Below are positions 8,268-15,902 of a DNA stretch of 64,000 nucleotides, in pieces. Source of the DNA: QZKY01 sp942492925. Lineage in GTDB: Bacteria > Pseudomonadota > Gammaproteobacteria > Burkholderiales > Burkholderiaceae_D. The DNA lies in NCBI GenBank assembly GCA_942492925.1, contig OW818641.1:248001-312000 (forward strand), read 5' to 3'. Both the position numbers and the translations under genes were made by a program. How positions within the stretch are numbered: position 1 is the first letter of the stretch; each line of letters opens with the position of its first letter. The notes under the pieces were generated by a model. The model had not been told where the DNA came from. It did not search any database and worked only from the letters and a program-made list of their open reading frames with translations.

Positions 8268-9383
8268 CTATTTTCGGTAAATTTCGCCATCGGCGCACAT
8301 GCGCGTGGCGGCGACAATTTCATCGTCCAGATTAATGGCGAGATTGCCGTCTTTGTCTGTGATCAGCTTCATGAAGTCGAGCAAGTTGCGCGCATACAGT
8401 GCCGATGCGTCGGCCGGCACCAAAGCCGCCAAATTCGGAATACCGACGATATTCACGCCATATTTGGTAACGGTCTTGTTCAGTTCGGACAGCGGACAAT
8501 TGCCGCCTTGCTCCACCGCCATATCGACGATCACCGAACCCGGTTTCATCGACTTGACCGTTTCTTCCGAAATCAGCGTCGGCGCCTTGCGACCCGGAAT
8601 CAATGCAGTGGTAATGACGATATCCGCCGCTTTCGCTCGTTCATGCACGATGGCTGCCTGACGTTTCATCCAGGCTTCCGGCATCGGGCGCGCGTAGCCG
8701 CCGACGCCTTGTGCAATTTCACGTTCTTCGTCAGTTTCGAAGGGCACGTCGACAAATTTCGCGCCGAGCGATTCCACTTCCTGCTTTACGACTGGACGCA
8801 CGTCCGACGCTTCGATCACCGCGCCCAAGCGTTTCGCCGTTGCAATCGCTTGCAAGCCAGCGACACCCACGCCCATGATCAGCACGCGCGCGGCTTTGAC
8901 CGTGCCAGCGGCCGTCATCAGCATGGGGAAGAAACGCGGATAGGTATCGGCGGCGACCATCACCGCCTTGTATCCGGCAATATTGGCCTGAGAAGAGAGA
9001 ACGTCGAGCGTTTGCGCACGCGAAATGCGGGGCGCCGCTTCCATCGCAAAGGCCGTCAATTTGGCGTCGTTCATGCCCTTGATATTGTCGACATCAAAGG
9101 GGTTCAGCATGCCAATCAGCACCGACCCGGCCTTCATTTGGGCGCGCTCGTCCGCGTTGGGTGCCCGCACCTTGAGGACCATGTCGCAACCCAATGCCTC
9201 GGCAGCCGAACCAATCTGCGCCCCCGCATCCCGATAGGCTTCGTCAGGAATACTGGCGTGCGCACCTGCACCGGCTTGAACGACGATTTGATGCTTGGCA
9301 GCGAGCAGTTTTTTGACGGTTTCAGGTGTCGCCGCAACACGCGTCTCACCCGGCCTCGTCTCGGCGGGAATGCCGATTTTCAT
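8268..9383 (-). CDS. pntAA: NAD(P) transhydrogenase subunit alpha part 1 (soluble NAD domain)
   Basis: PntAA is the NAD(H)-binding domain I of the proton-translocating transhydrogenase. It belongs to the alanine dehydrogenase/PNT family: the N-terminal part begins MKIGIPAETRPGETRVA, and the Rossmann loop is GVGVAGLQAIATAKRLGA with the later ITTALIPGRKAP segment. The open frame extends 12 codons upstream, but the ATG at 9383 has a near-perfect GGAGGAACGT ribosome site. It is the first gene of pntAA-panD-pntAB-pntB. The 371-residue length matches the split form. Confidence 0.95.
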   Translation of the reverse strand: MKIGIPAETRPGETRVAATPETVKKLLAAKHQIVVQAGAGAHASIPDEAYRDAGAQIGSAAEALGCDMVLKVRAPNADERAQMKAGSVLIGMLNPFDVDNIKGMNDAKLTAFAMEAAPRISRAQTLDVLSSQANIAGYKAVMVAADTYPRFFPMLMTAAGTVKAARVLIMGVGVAGLQAIATAKRLGAVIEASDVRPVVKQEVESLGAKFVDVPFETDEEREIAQGVGGYARPMPEAWMKRQAAIVHERAKAADIVITTALIPGRKAPTLISEETVKSMKPGSVIVDMAVEQGGNCPLSELNKTVTKYGVNIVGIPNLAALVPADASALYARNLLDFMKLITDKDGNLAINLDDEIVAATRMCADGEIYRK

Positions 9384-9688
9384 ACGTTCCTCCAATAAAC
9401 TCTGTAAGCCAAAAAGCACGGAATATTACACGGAAATATTGAATAACACACTAAATATAAAAGTGTAAAAATCCACCTTTGCCAGCGCCACGCACTCTCA
9501 AAAAATCGCGAGGCGTTTTTCACTTTGGCATACAACAGGGCAATATTTTCCCGTGCACAGTAAAATAGCACCGTATTCTAACCGATACCGCTGTAGGTAT
9601 TAGCTGGGAGGGTTGTCAAAGTACAATTAAACTCCCGCCTTTTCATGCTTTTCCTTGATGTTTGTTGAAATTTTGTATCCTATCTGTC
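9384..9688. other. Gene-free divergent region between pntAA and nudJ
   Basis: This AT-rich stretch of about 305 bases separates divergently transcribed pntAA and nudJ and must hold both promoters. On the minus strand a TTTACA box near 9455 is followed 17-18 bases on by a weak TTATTC; on the plus strand TATCCT lies just before the nudJ start. Neither is convincing enough to call. No ORF or RNA gene is visible. Confidence 0.5.
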
Positions 9689-10174
9689 ATGTCTACTGTC
9701 TGGAAACCTGCTGTTGTTGTTGCTGCCATTATTGAGAAAGAAGGGCGCTTTTTGATGGTTGAGGAAAACACGCCCACAGGCATCCGCTACAACCAGCCAG
9801 CCGGGCATCTCGATCCGGGCGAAACGCTCACCGAGGCTGTCGTGCGCGAAACCCTCGAAGAAACGGCCCATGACTTCACCCCCACCGACTTGCTGGGCAT
9901 GTACATGTTGCGTTACGACACCCTTACGGGTGAGCACGCACGCACCTTCATCCGTTTCGCTTTTGTCGGCAAACTGGGGGCTCAGCAAAACCGGCCTCTG
10001 GACACAGACATCATCCGCACGGTCTGGATGACCCGCGATGAAATTTTGGCGTGCCGTGATCGGCACCGCAGTCCGCTGATCCTGCAGTGCGTGGACGATT
10101 ACCTCGCGGGCCAGCGCGCACCGCTATCGCTGCTCACCTCGCTCGTCGCCACCGCCGGAGGCATCTATGGCTAA
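9689..10174 (+). CDS. nudJ: NUDIX phosphatase, NudJ-like
   Basis: NudJ-type enzymes hydrolyse thiamine pyrophosphate precursors and nucleoside di- and triphosphates. The Nudix box is visible as GHLDPGETLTEAVVRETLEE, with the REx2EE metal-binding core, at about residues 38-60 of 161. I chose the ATG at 9689 (MSTVWKPAVVV); the open frame begins at a TTG 27 bases earlier. The gene overlaps mnmA by 8 bases (GGCATCTATGGCTAA, where the mnmA ATG lies before the nudJ stop), the same nudJ-mnmA order seen in Escherichia coli, which supports this subfamily over other Nudix enzymes. Confidence 0.85.
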   Translation: MSTVWKPAVVVAAIIEKEGRFLMVEENTPTGIRYNQPAGHLDPGETLTEAVVRETLEETAHDFTPTDLLGMYMLRYDTLTGEHARTFIRFAFVGKLGAQQNRPLDTDIIRTVWMTRDEILACRDRHRSPLILQCVDDYLAGQRAPLSLLTSLVATAGGIYG

Positions 10175-11303
10175 AACTACGGCTAAAAAACGCGTCGTCA
10201 TCGGCATGTCCGGCGGCGTGGATTCGTCGGTGTCGGCCTGGCTGCTGAAAGAACAGGGTTATGAAGTCGTCGGCCTGTTCATGAAAAATTGGGAGGACGA
10301 TGACAATAACGATTACTGTTCCGCCCGCAGCGACTGGATCGATGCGGTGAGCGTGGCCGATGTAATCGGCATCGACATCGAAGCCGTCAACTTCGCTGCG
10401 GAATACAAGGATCGCGTCTTCGCGGAATTCCTGCGCGAGTACCAAGCTGGGCGCACGCCCAACCCGGACGTGCTGTGCAACGCCGAAATCAAATTCAAGG
10501 CTTTCCTCGATCACGCGATGCGCCTGGGCGCGGATCAAATTGCCACTGGCCATTACGCGCGCGTGCGCGAAGTCGATGGCCGGTTTGAATTGCTCAAAGC
10601 GCTCGACAGCAGCAAGGACCAAAGTTATTTCCTGCATCGCCTGAACCAGCAACAACTCTCAAAAACTTTATTTCCGCTCGGCGAGATTCGTAAAACCGAA
10701 GTACGCCGCATTGCCGATCAGATCGGCTTGCCGAACGCCAGAAAAAAAGACTCTACCGGCATTTGCTTTATCGGCGAACGCCCGTTCCGCGAATTTCTGA
10801 ACCGCTATCTGTCTTACCAACCCGGTCCGATCAAGACTGCGGATGGCGACGTCGTCGGCGAACACGTCGGCCTGAGTTTTTACACGCTCGGTCAGCGCAA
10901 GGGAATCGGCATCGGCGGATCGAAGAAACATCGCAATGCAGACGGCAATACTGATCCGTGGTTTGTCGCGGCCAAGGACATTCCAAATAACACGCTGTAT
11001 GTGGTACAAGGCCACGATCATCCGTGGCTGATGTCGAACGATCTCGAAGCCGGACAAGCGAGCTGGATTGCGGGTGAAGCACCGGAAGACGGGCAACTGT
11101 CGGCCAAAACACGCTACCGTCAGGCCGATGTGCCCTGCGAATGCGCTGTGCTGTCGCGCGAAGCCTTCCGCATGCAATTTCCCACACCGCAATGGGCGGT
11201 CACGCCCGGACAGTCGGCGGTGTTTTACCAAGGGGACGTGTGTCTTGGTGGTGGGATTATTACCAGCAAGTCAGACGAGAGAAATCTTCCGGCCTCTCTG
11301 TGA
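10167..11303 (+). CDS. mnmA: tRNA-specific 2-thiouridylase MnmA
   Basis: MnmA thiolates U34 of tRNA-Glu, -Gln and -Lys using sulfur relayed by the IscS-Tus system. The 378-residue protein starts with the PP-loop GMSGGVDSSVSAW and carries both catalytic cysteines, in NPDVLCNAEIKF and DSTGICFIGER. The conserved tRNA-contact segment GHYARV and the C-terminal beta-barrel (SAVFYQGDVCLGGGII) are present. It is translationally coupled to nudJ by the 8-base overlap. An unusual repeat-rich spacer follows directly. Confidence 0.97.
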   Translation: MAKTTAKKRVVIGMSGGVDSSVSAWLLKEQGYEVVGLFMKNWEDDDNNDYCSARSDWIDAVSVADVIGIDIEAVNFAAEYKDRVFAEFLREYQAGRTPNPDVLCNAEIKFKAFLDHAMRLGADQIATGHYARVREVDGRFELLKALDSSKDQSYFLHRLNQQQLSKTLFPLGEIRKTEVRRIADQIGLPNARKKDSTGICFIGERPFREFLNRYLSYQPGPIKTADGDVVGEHVGLSFYTLGQRKGIGIGGSKKHRNADGNTDPWFVAAKDIPNNTLYVVQGHDHPWLMSNDLEAGQASWIAGEAPEDGQLSAKTRYRQADVPCECAVLSREAFRMQFPTPQWAVTPGQSAVFYQGDVCLGGGIITSKSDERNLPASL

Positions 11304-11347
11304 GGCGCTGAAGAAATCGGCGAGCGCGACAACAACCGCAAGGTAGT

Positions 11348-11404
11348 GTTGCGACGCAGGCTAACATGAGCAAAGCGAATGTTAAGCGAAGCGGCCGAAG
11401 TCAA
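11348..11404 (+). repeat. Dispersed 57-bp repeat, copy A
   Basis: This block is matched almost base for base on the opposite strand at 45061-45117; I count two or three differences. Its centre is an 8-bp stem with one bulged A: arm GCTAACAT at 11360-11367 and arm ATGTTAAGC at 11379-11387 around an 11-base loop. A degenerate third version lies at 11511-11537. It begins 45 bases after the mnmA stop. Confidence 0.75.
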
Positions 11405-11411
11405 GGTTTTG

Positions 11412-11537
11412 AGATGCAAGGCATCTGTCGCACAGCGACGAGACATATCTTTAGATAGACGAGGAAGCGGAACGCCGTTCTAGCGTAGCTAAAACGAAGT
11501 TTCGGCGAAGGCTAACGTGAACATGCGAACGTTAAGC
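11412..11537. repeat. Train of seven small perfect hairpins
   Basis: Perfect inverted repeats follow one another with almost no spacing: AGATGC-aag-GCATCT (11412-11426), GTCGC-aca-GCGAC (11427-11439), TATCT-tt-AGATA (11446-11457), GAACG-c-CGTTC (11470-11480), TAGC-gta-GCTA (11481-11491), AAAC-gaa-GTTT (11492-11502) and GCTAACGT/ACGTTAAGC (11511-11537). Loops are mostly three bases. None ends in a T tract, so this is not an ordinary terminator. The mnmA-gst spacer (11304-11589) has no ORF. Confidence 0.6.
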
Positions 11538-11589
11538 GAAGCAGCCGTAGCCAACACCGGACAACGCAGCAGCTCGTGCGCGCAGACAT

Positions 11590-12207
11590 TTATTCAGCGT
11601 CTTGCGGCACGGTGTCCTTAAACGACTGCCTCGCCGCCAGCTTATCGAACAAAGCCGCCAGATTCGGATAGTCGCTGCGCCAGTCTACGTTCGGGAAGCG
11701 GAAATTCAACCAGCCCAGCGCCGATCCGACGGCAATGTCCGCCAGCGAATATTGGCCGCCGTTGCAAAACGGTTTTGTGCCCAAATCCTTGGACATGGCT
11801 TGCAAACCTGCACTCACCTTGCCCATCTGATGCTTGACCCATTCTGAACTTTGCTGCTTTGCGGGCCGCTTGGTTTCTTCCAGACGCACCAGGATGGCGG
11901 CGTCCATCACGCCATCGGCCAGCGCTTCCCAGCGTCGCACTTCGGCGCGTTCGCGCCCGCTGGGCGGGATCAATTTTGCGACAGGCGTCAGCGTATCCAG
12001 ATATTCAACAATGACGCTGGAATCATAAATCGCCGTGCCGTCATCCATCACCAGGCAAGGCACTTTACCCAGCGGATTGACTTCCTGAATTTTTGTATCA
12101 GGCGAGCCGATATCTTCCAGAATGAATTGATAGTCCAGCTTCTTCTCCGCCAGAACGATCCGAACCTTCCGAACATAAGGACTTGTGTGGGTACCGAACA
12201 GTTTCAT
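11590..12207 (-). CDS. Glutathione S-transferase family protein
   Basis: This cytosolic GST-fold enzyme of 205 residues has an N-terminal thioredoxin-like domain (MKLFGTHTSPYVRKVRIVL, with the family's SPY/R glutathione-site region and the cis-Pro in GKVPCLVMDDG, then YDSSVIVEYLD) and an all-helical C-terminal domain. It resembles the YibF group. The substrate cannot be predicted. I start at the ATG at 12207; the open frame has a GTG two codons earlier. It converges on mnmA and diverges from purB, so it is probably a single-gene unit. Confidence 0.88.
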   Translation of the reverse strand: MKLFGTHTSPYVRKVRIVLAEKKLDYQFILEDIGSPDTKIQEVNPLGKVPCLVMDDGTAIYDSSVIVEYLDTLTPVAKLIPPSGRERAEVRRWEALADGVMDAAILVRLEETKRPAKQQSSEWVKHQMGKVSAGLQAMSKDLGTKPFCNGGQYSLADIAVGSALGWLNFRFPNVDWRSDYPNLAALFDKLAARQSFKDTVPQDAE

Positions 12208-12384
12208 GCGCACTCACATTTTGGTGTTGTTATAGTTTTCAAAGCTCTCGATTTTAACATTCGTCCGCACTTTTTTCTAGCCCAAAGGCCGCATGATGCA
12301 TTTTTTTGGCGCAGTATGCATCAAATCCTGCCTGCCTGAAGTGTTAAAATGACGCCCGATTGCCGTTCTTTTCCTCTTTGCGCC

Positions 12385-13812
12385 ATGACACTCTCCTCAC
12401 TTTCAGCTTTATCCCCACTGGATGGCCGCTACGCTGGCCGCATGAACCGCCTGCGTCCGATTCTTTCCGAAGCCGGGTTCATGCACTACCGCGTGAAGGT
12501 TGAAATCATCTGGCTGCGTGCACTGTCGAATGCAGGCTTTGCCGAATTCAAGCCGTTTTCCGCCGCAACTAACGCTTTCCTCGACAAGCTGTCTAACAAT
12601 TTCAGCGAGGCCGATGCCGCGCGCATCAAGGACATCGAATCCGTCACCAACCATGACGTGAAAGCAGTCGAATACTGGCTCAAGGAATCCAGCGGGCTCG
12701 AACTGCCGCCGGAAATGGGGAAGCTGGCCACTACCGCAGCAGCCATCGATCCGAAAGTTTCGGCTGAACTCAAAGCCGCTGCCGAATTCATTCACTTCGC
12801 CTGCACCTCCGAAGACATCAATAACACCTCGCACGGCATGATGATCCGCGACGCGCGCGATCAGGTGCTGCTGCCGTCGCTGCATGGCGTGATCGACCGC
12901 TTGGCGTTGCTCGCGCACGATTGCGCCGACATGCCGATGCTGTCGCGCACACACGGCCAAGCCGCCAGCCCGACCACGCTGGGCAAGGAAATTGCGAACG
13001 TCGTCGCGCGTCTGCGCACTGCCGCCAAGCGTATCGCCGCCGTGGAAATGCTCGGCAAGATGAACGGCGCGGTCGGCAACTTCAATGCACACCTGTCCGC
13101 ATATCCCGATTTCGACTGGCAAACTTTTGCCAAAAACGTGATTGAAAAAGAATTGGGCCTCACCTGGAATCCGTACACGATTCAAATCGAACCGCACGAT
13201 TACATGGCTGAGCTCTTCGATGCCATTGCGCGTGCGAACACGATTCTCATCGACCTCGACCGCGATCTCTGGGGCTACATCTCCCTCGGCTACTACAAGC
13301 AAAGATTAAAGCCTGGCGAAATCGGTTCCAGCACGATGCCGCACAAGGTCAACCCGATTGATTTTGAAAATTCCGAAGGCAATCTCGGCATCGCCAATGC
13401 GATGCTGCGCTTCATGTCGGAAAAGCTGCCAATCTCCCGCTGGCAACGCGACCTCACCGATTCCACCGTACTGCGCAACATCGGCGTGGCTTTCGGTCAT
13501 TCCCTTCTCGCGTACGACAGCACGCTGCGCGGTCTGAACAAACTCGAAGCCAATCCCGAACGCATGTCGGAAGACTTGAACGATTCCTGGGAAGTGCTGG
13601 CAGAGCCGGTGCAAACGGTGATGCGCCGCTATGGAATCGAAAATCCGTATGAACAACTGAAAGCTCTCACGCGTGGCAAAGGCATCACGAAGGAAGACAT
13701 GCAGGCTTTCATCAAAGGTCTTGCGATTCCGCAGGATGCGAAAGATCGGCTGCTGAAGATGACGCCGGCGAATTATGTGGGGTTGGCGATCAAACTCGCC
13801 AAAGACATTTAA
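12385..13812 (+). CDS. purB: Adenylosuccinate lyase
   Basis: PurB catalyses two eliminations in purine synthesis: SAICAR to AICAR, and adenylosuccinate to AMP. The 475-residue protein carries the superfamily signature GSSTMPHKVNPIDFENSEGN with the catalytic-loop serine, plus TSEDINNTSHG and the catalytic His region LSRTHGQAASPTTLGKE. The start at 12385 gives MTLSSLSALSPLDGRYAGRM, the usual N-terminus; an in-frame ATG at 12349 adds 12 unrelated residues. A TTAAAAT sequence at 12344-12350 could be a -10 element. Confidence 0.97.
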   Translation: MTLSSLSALSPLDGRYAGRMNRLRPILSEAGFMHYRVKVEIIWLRALSNAGFAEFKPFSAATNAFLDKLSNNFSEADAARIKDIESVTNHDVKAVEYWLKESSGLELPPEMGKLATTAAAIDPKVSAELKAAAEFIHFACTSEDINNTSHGMMIRDARDQVLLPSLHGVIDRLALLAHDCADMPMLSRTHGQAASPTTLGKEIANVVARLRTAAKRIAAVEMLGKMNGAVGNFNAHLSAYPDFDWQTFAKNVIEKELGLTWNPYTIQIEPHDYMAELFDAIARANTILIDLDRDLWGYISLGYYKQRLKPGEIGSSTMPHKVNPIDFENSEGNLGIANAMLRFMSEKLPISRWQRDLTDSTVLRNIGVAFGHSLLAYDSTLRGLNKLEANPERMSEDLNDSWEVLAEPVQTVMRRYGIENPYEQLKALTRGKGITKEDMQAFIKGLAIPQDAKDRLLKMTPANYVGLAIKLAKDI

Positions 13813-13903
13813 CACGCTCCAGCGTGTAGATCGGCCTTCAAGCCGACACCAAAGAATGACCTGTGCAACCGTTCAAGTTTGCCGAGGGTAGGCCGGCAAA
13901 CTT
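13812..13903. repeat. REP-like hairpins after purB
   Basis: Three inverted repeats directly follow purB: ACACGCT/AGCGTGT (13812-13827), a GTAG-headed element with arms TCGGC/GCCGA (GTAG at 13826-13829, stem to 13846), and AAGTTTGCC/GGCAAACTT with an 11-base spacer (13875-13903). The GTAG head followed by a stem-loop is the form of REP sequences linked to RAYT transposases; related elements occur at 46784-46899. Confidence 0.55.
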
Positions 13904-14014
13904 AAACTACTGCAAGCCACGTCTCAGCACAGCACATACAACACCCTACCCCATCACAAGCTTGCGGTAGAATCCTCAACGCACATCCCCCACTTCAATA
14001 CAAGGAGCACTCCC

Positions 14015-14614
14015 ATGAAGAACCTGTTGCTCGCTTTCACCTTTTTATTCGCCGCCCTCACTGCACAGGCGCAGGATATTGCCCTCCCCACACCCGTGAA
14101 AAAAGGCGGCAAGCCGTTTCTGGAAACCATCAGCGCCCGCCACAGCGAACGTTCGTATATAAAAAAGGACATGTCGCCGCAAATGCTGTCGAACCTGCTG
14201 TGGACCGCTTATGGCTACAACCGCTTCGGCCAACGCACCGTGGCGACTGCATACGGCAGACAGGAAATGGACATCTATGTCGTTCTGGATAAGGGCGCTT
14301 ACTTTTATGACGCCAATGCTCACGCGCTGCAACTTGTCACGAAAGGCGATGTCCGAGGGGGACTGGGACAATCTGGCGTGAGCAACGCGGCCGCGCTGTC
14401 GATCGTGATGGTCGCCGACACGAACAAATCGAGCCTTGATTACGCGCGCATCGCCACCGGGTCCATCTCGCAAAACATCTATCTGTTTGCCGCCTCCGAA
14501 GGCCTAGGCACGGTTGCCCGCGGGTCGTTCGACGCCAAGGAACTGGCCAAAGCCCTCAAACTGGAAAGTCATCAGGCCATCACGCTGGTGCAGCCAGTAG
14601 GGTTTTTGAAGTAA
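14015..14614 (+). CDS. Secreted nitroreductase-family protein (SagB/ThcOx-like)
   Basis: The 199-residue product has a Sec signal peptide (MKNLLLAFTFLFAALTAQA, cleavage before QD) and then a nitroreductase fold: ISARHSERSYIKKDMSPQML with the Arg that contacts FMN phosphate, LLWTAYGYNR, YDANAHALQLVTKGD, and a helix with ATGSISQNIYLFAASEGLGTV. Known relatives are flavin-dependent oxidoreductases that act on small-molecule or peptide substrates; this one should work outside the cytoplasm. An AAGGAGCA ribosome site precedes the ATG. No partner gene is adjacent, so the substrate is unknown. Confidence 0.82.
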   Translation: MKNLLLAFTFLFAALTAQAQDIALPTPVKKGGKPFLETISARHSERSYIKKDMSPQMLSNLLWTAYGYNRFGQRTVATAYGRQEMDIYVVLDKGAYFYDANAHALQLVTKGDVRGGLGQSGVSNAAALSIVMVADTNKSSLDYARIATGSISQNIYLFAASEGLGTVARGSFDAKELAKALKLESHQAITLVQPVGFLK

Positions 14615-14759
14615 TGCTGTAACTCCTGCAAAATGGCGCCGGGGCAATTTATACTGGCGTCATTTCTTGTGGCCCATCATTCGCAGAAATCCGGCGCAGC
14701 GTAAGCGTATCGCCAGGGATATTTGACCACCGCCCCCCGCTTTTGCGGCAAAATGAACA

Positions 14760-15068
14760 TCACCCCTTGCTGAAATGTTCGCGCACTTTTTGAAACATCG
14801 GTGCAAATTTCTGCCACATCCCCCAGCCAACAAGTCCCATCTCCAGTCCGGCGATCACTCGCCGCGGTTTGATGAATGCCAGCGCGAGCGCACTGCCCAG
14901 CACCAGCCATTTGTGTCGCCCAACCGCATCCAGTACGCCGGCACCCATGCCGGCCGGTGTCATAGCCTGACGCATCGCCTGAATCTCGCCCGTCAGCTCA
15001 GCGCGTTGTTGTGCGCACTGCGCAATCAGCGCGGCGCGGCGCGAGCCAGGCGTGATTTTGGCATTCAT
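14760..15068 (-). CDS. YqjK-like protein
   Basis: This short protein (102 residues) is basic and helical at the N-terminus (SRRAALIAQCAQQRAELTGEI) and has one hydrophobic stretch (HKWLVLGSALALAFIKPRRVI) near the middle. It resembles the YqjK family, whose role is not established. Its ATG overlaps the stop of the upstream YqjE-like gene (ATGA), so it is the last gene of a three-gene yqjD-yqjE-yqjK-like operon. Confidence 0.75.
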   Translation of the reverse strand: MNAKITPGSRRAALIAQCAQQRAELTGEIQAMRQAMTPAGMGAGVLDAVGRHKWLVLGSALALAFIKPRRVIAGLEMGLVGWGMWQKFAPMFQKVREHFSKG

Positions 15069-15439
15069 TGATCGCCCTCCCGGTTGGAAGACGTCATGGC
15101 CTGAATGTCTTTCGACAGTTCATTCATCGTTGCAGACAGAAAACGGGGCTTCTGGTGATAGCGGTTGCGCACCCACAAGCCGATACCGATGGTCAGGATC
15201 GCAAAAAAAACCATCAGTCCGGCGACCACCACCACGCGATGGGTGTCCCAAAACAGAATGATGATCAGCAAAATCGCCAGCAGCACCGCAATGCCGAAGC
15301 AAAACAGCGCCACGAGCGACAGCATCAGATAACCAAACAGACGCTGCACTTCTTCTTCGATTTCCACCGCAAGAAGTTCGGCGCGCGTTTGCGCCATGGC
15401 GAGCACCGTGCCCGCCATGCGCTTGAGATTGTTGAACAT
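15065..15439 (-). CDS. Phage-holin-superfamily III / YqjE-like membrane protein
   Basis: This 124-residue inner-membrane protein starts at MFNNLKRMAG (ATG at 15439; the open frame reaches 15472). It has an amphipathic N-terminal helix with LLAVEIEEEVQRLF, two long hydrophobic helices (LMLSLVALFCFGIAVLLAIL and VVVVAGLMVFFAILTIGIG) and a basic C-terminal tail, the typical YqjE layout. The family is usually found beside yqjD and yqjK, as here: 4 bases after the YqjD-like gene and overlapping the YqjK-like one. Confidence 0.82.
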   Translation of the reverse strand: MFNNLKRMAGTVLAMAQTRAELLAVEIEEEVQRLFGYLMLSLVALFCFGIAVLLAILLIIILFWDTHRVVVVAGLMVFFAILTIGIGLWVRNRYHQKPRFLSATMNELSKDIQAMTSSNREGDQ

Positions 15440-15443
15440 CCGT

Positions 15444-15761
15444 TTATTTTCTCGAGATGAGGAAGCCCACAATCACACCAATCGCCGCCGCCATGCCCAC
15501 AGATTGCCAAGGATGCGCTTTCACGTATTGATCCGTGGACTGCGCCACTTCTTTTGCTTTGTTGAGCGCCACTTCCTCGGCATGCACCAGTTCTTCCTTG
15601 GCCGATTTCAGGGAAGCTTCCATTTTGGCCTTCGCCGCCTTGAACCCGTCTCCCGCCTCATGCCCGGCAGTCGCCAGCAATTCTTCCGCGTCGCGCACGA
15701 CCATGCGCAAATCCGTCATCAACCTGTCTCGGGATTGTCCAATTTTGCTCGCTGCGTCCAT
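15444..15761 (-). CDS. YqjD/ElaB family (DUF883) membrane-anchored protein
   Basis: YqjD-type proteins are C-tail-anchored inner-membrane proteins linked in Escherichia coli to ribosome binding in stationary phase. The 105-residue product has a long charged helix (residues 1-80, with DLRMVVRDAEELLATAGHEA) and ends in one transmembrane helix with the family's glycine-rich end (SVGMAAAIGVIVGFLISRK). The ATG at 15761 has a GGGGGAAAC ribosome site; the open frame to 15863 is not needed. It is first in the yqjD-E-K-like operon. Confidence 0.88.
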   Translation of the reverse strand: MDAASKIGQSRDRLMTDLRMVVRDAEELLATAGHEAGDGFKAAKAKMEASLKSAKEELVHAEEVALNKAKEVAQSTDQYVKAHPWQSVGMAAAIGVIVGFLISRK

Positions 15762-15902
15762 GTTTCCCCCTTTTTGAGCGTAATTTAAGTAAAGGAATCT
15801 CAGTGTAGGCCCACCACCGCTTGGCATGTTGCGTTGAATCAAACGCGACAGCCTTGTCCGCATGCTTTGACAGCCGGCCCACGCATTTGGCGATTACTTT
15901 GT

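Noticed and set aside
7851..9398. A 515-codon open frame on the plus strand opposite panD and pntAA
   Set aside because: It is the complementary shadow of well-supported genes; its translation is rich in His, Arg and Gln with no domain pattern.
11304..11589. Possible CRISPR array because of the repeated short palindromes
   Set aside because: The hairpins differ in sequence and lie back to back; there is no constant repeat with regular unique spacers and no cas gene.
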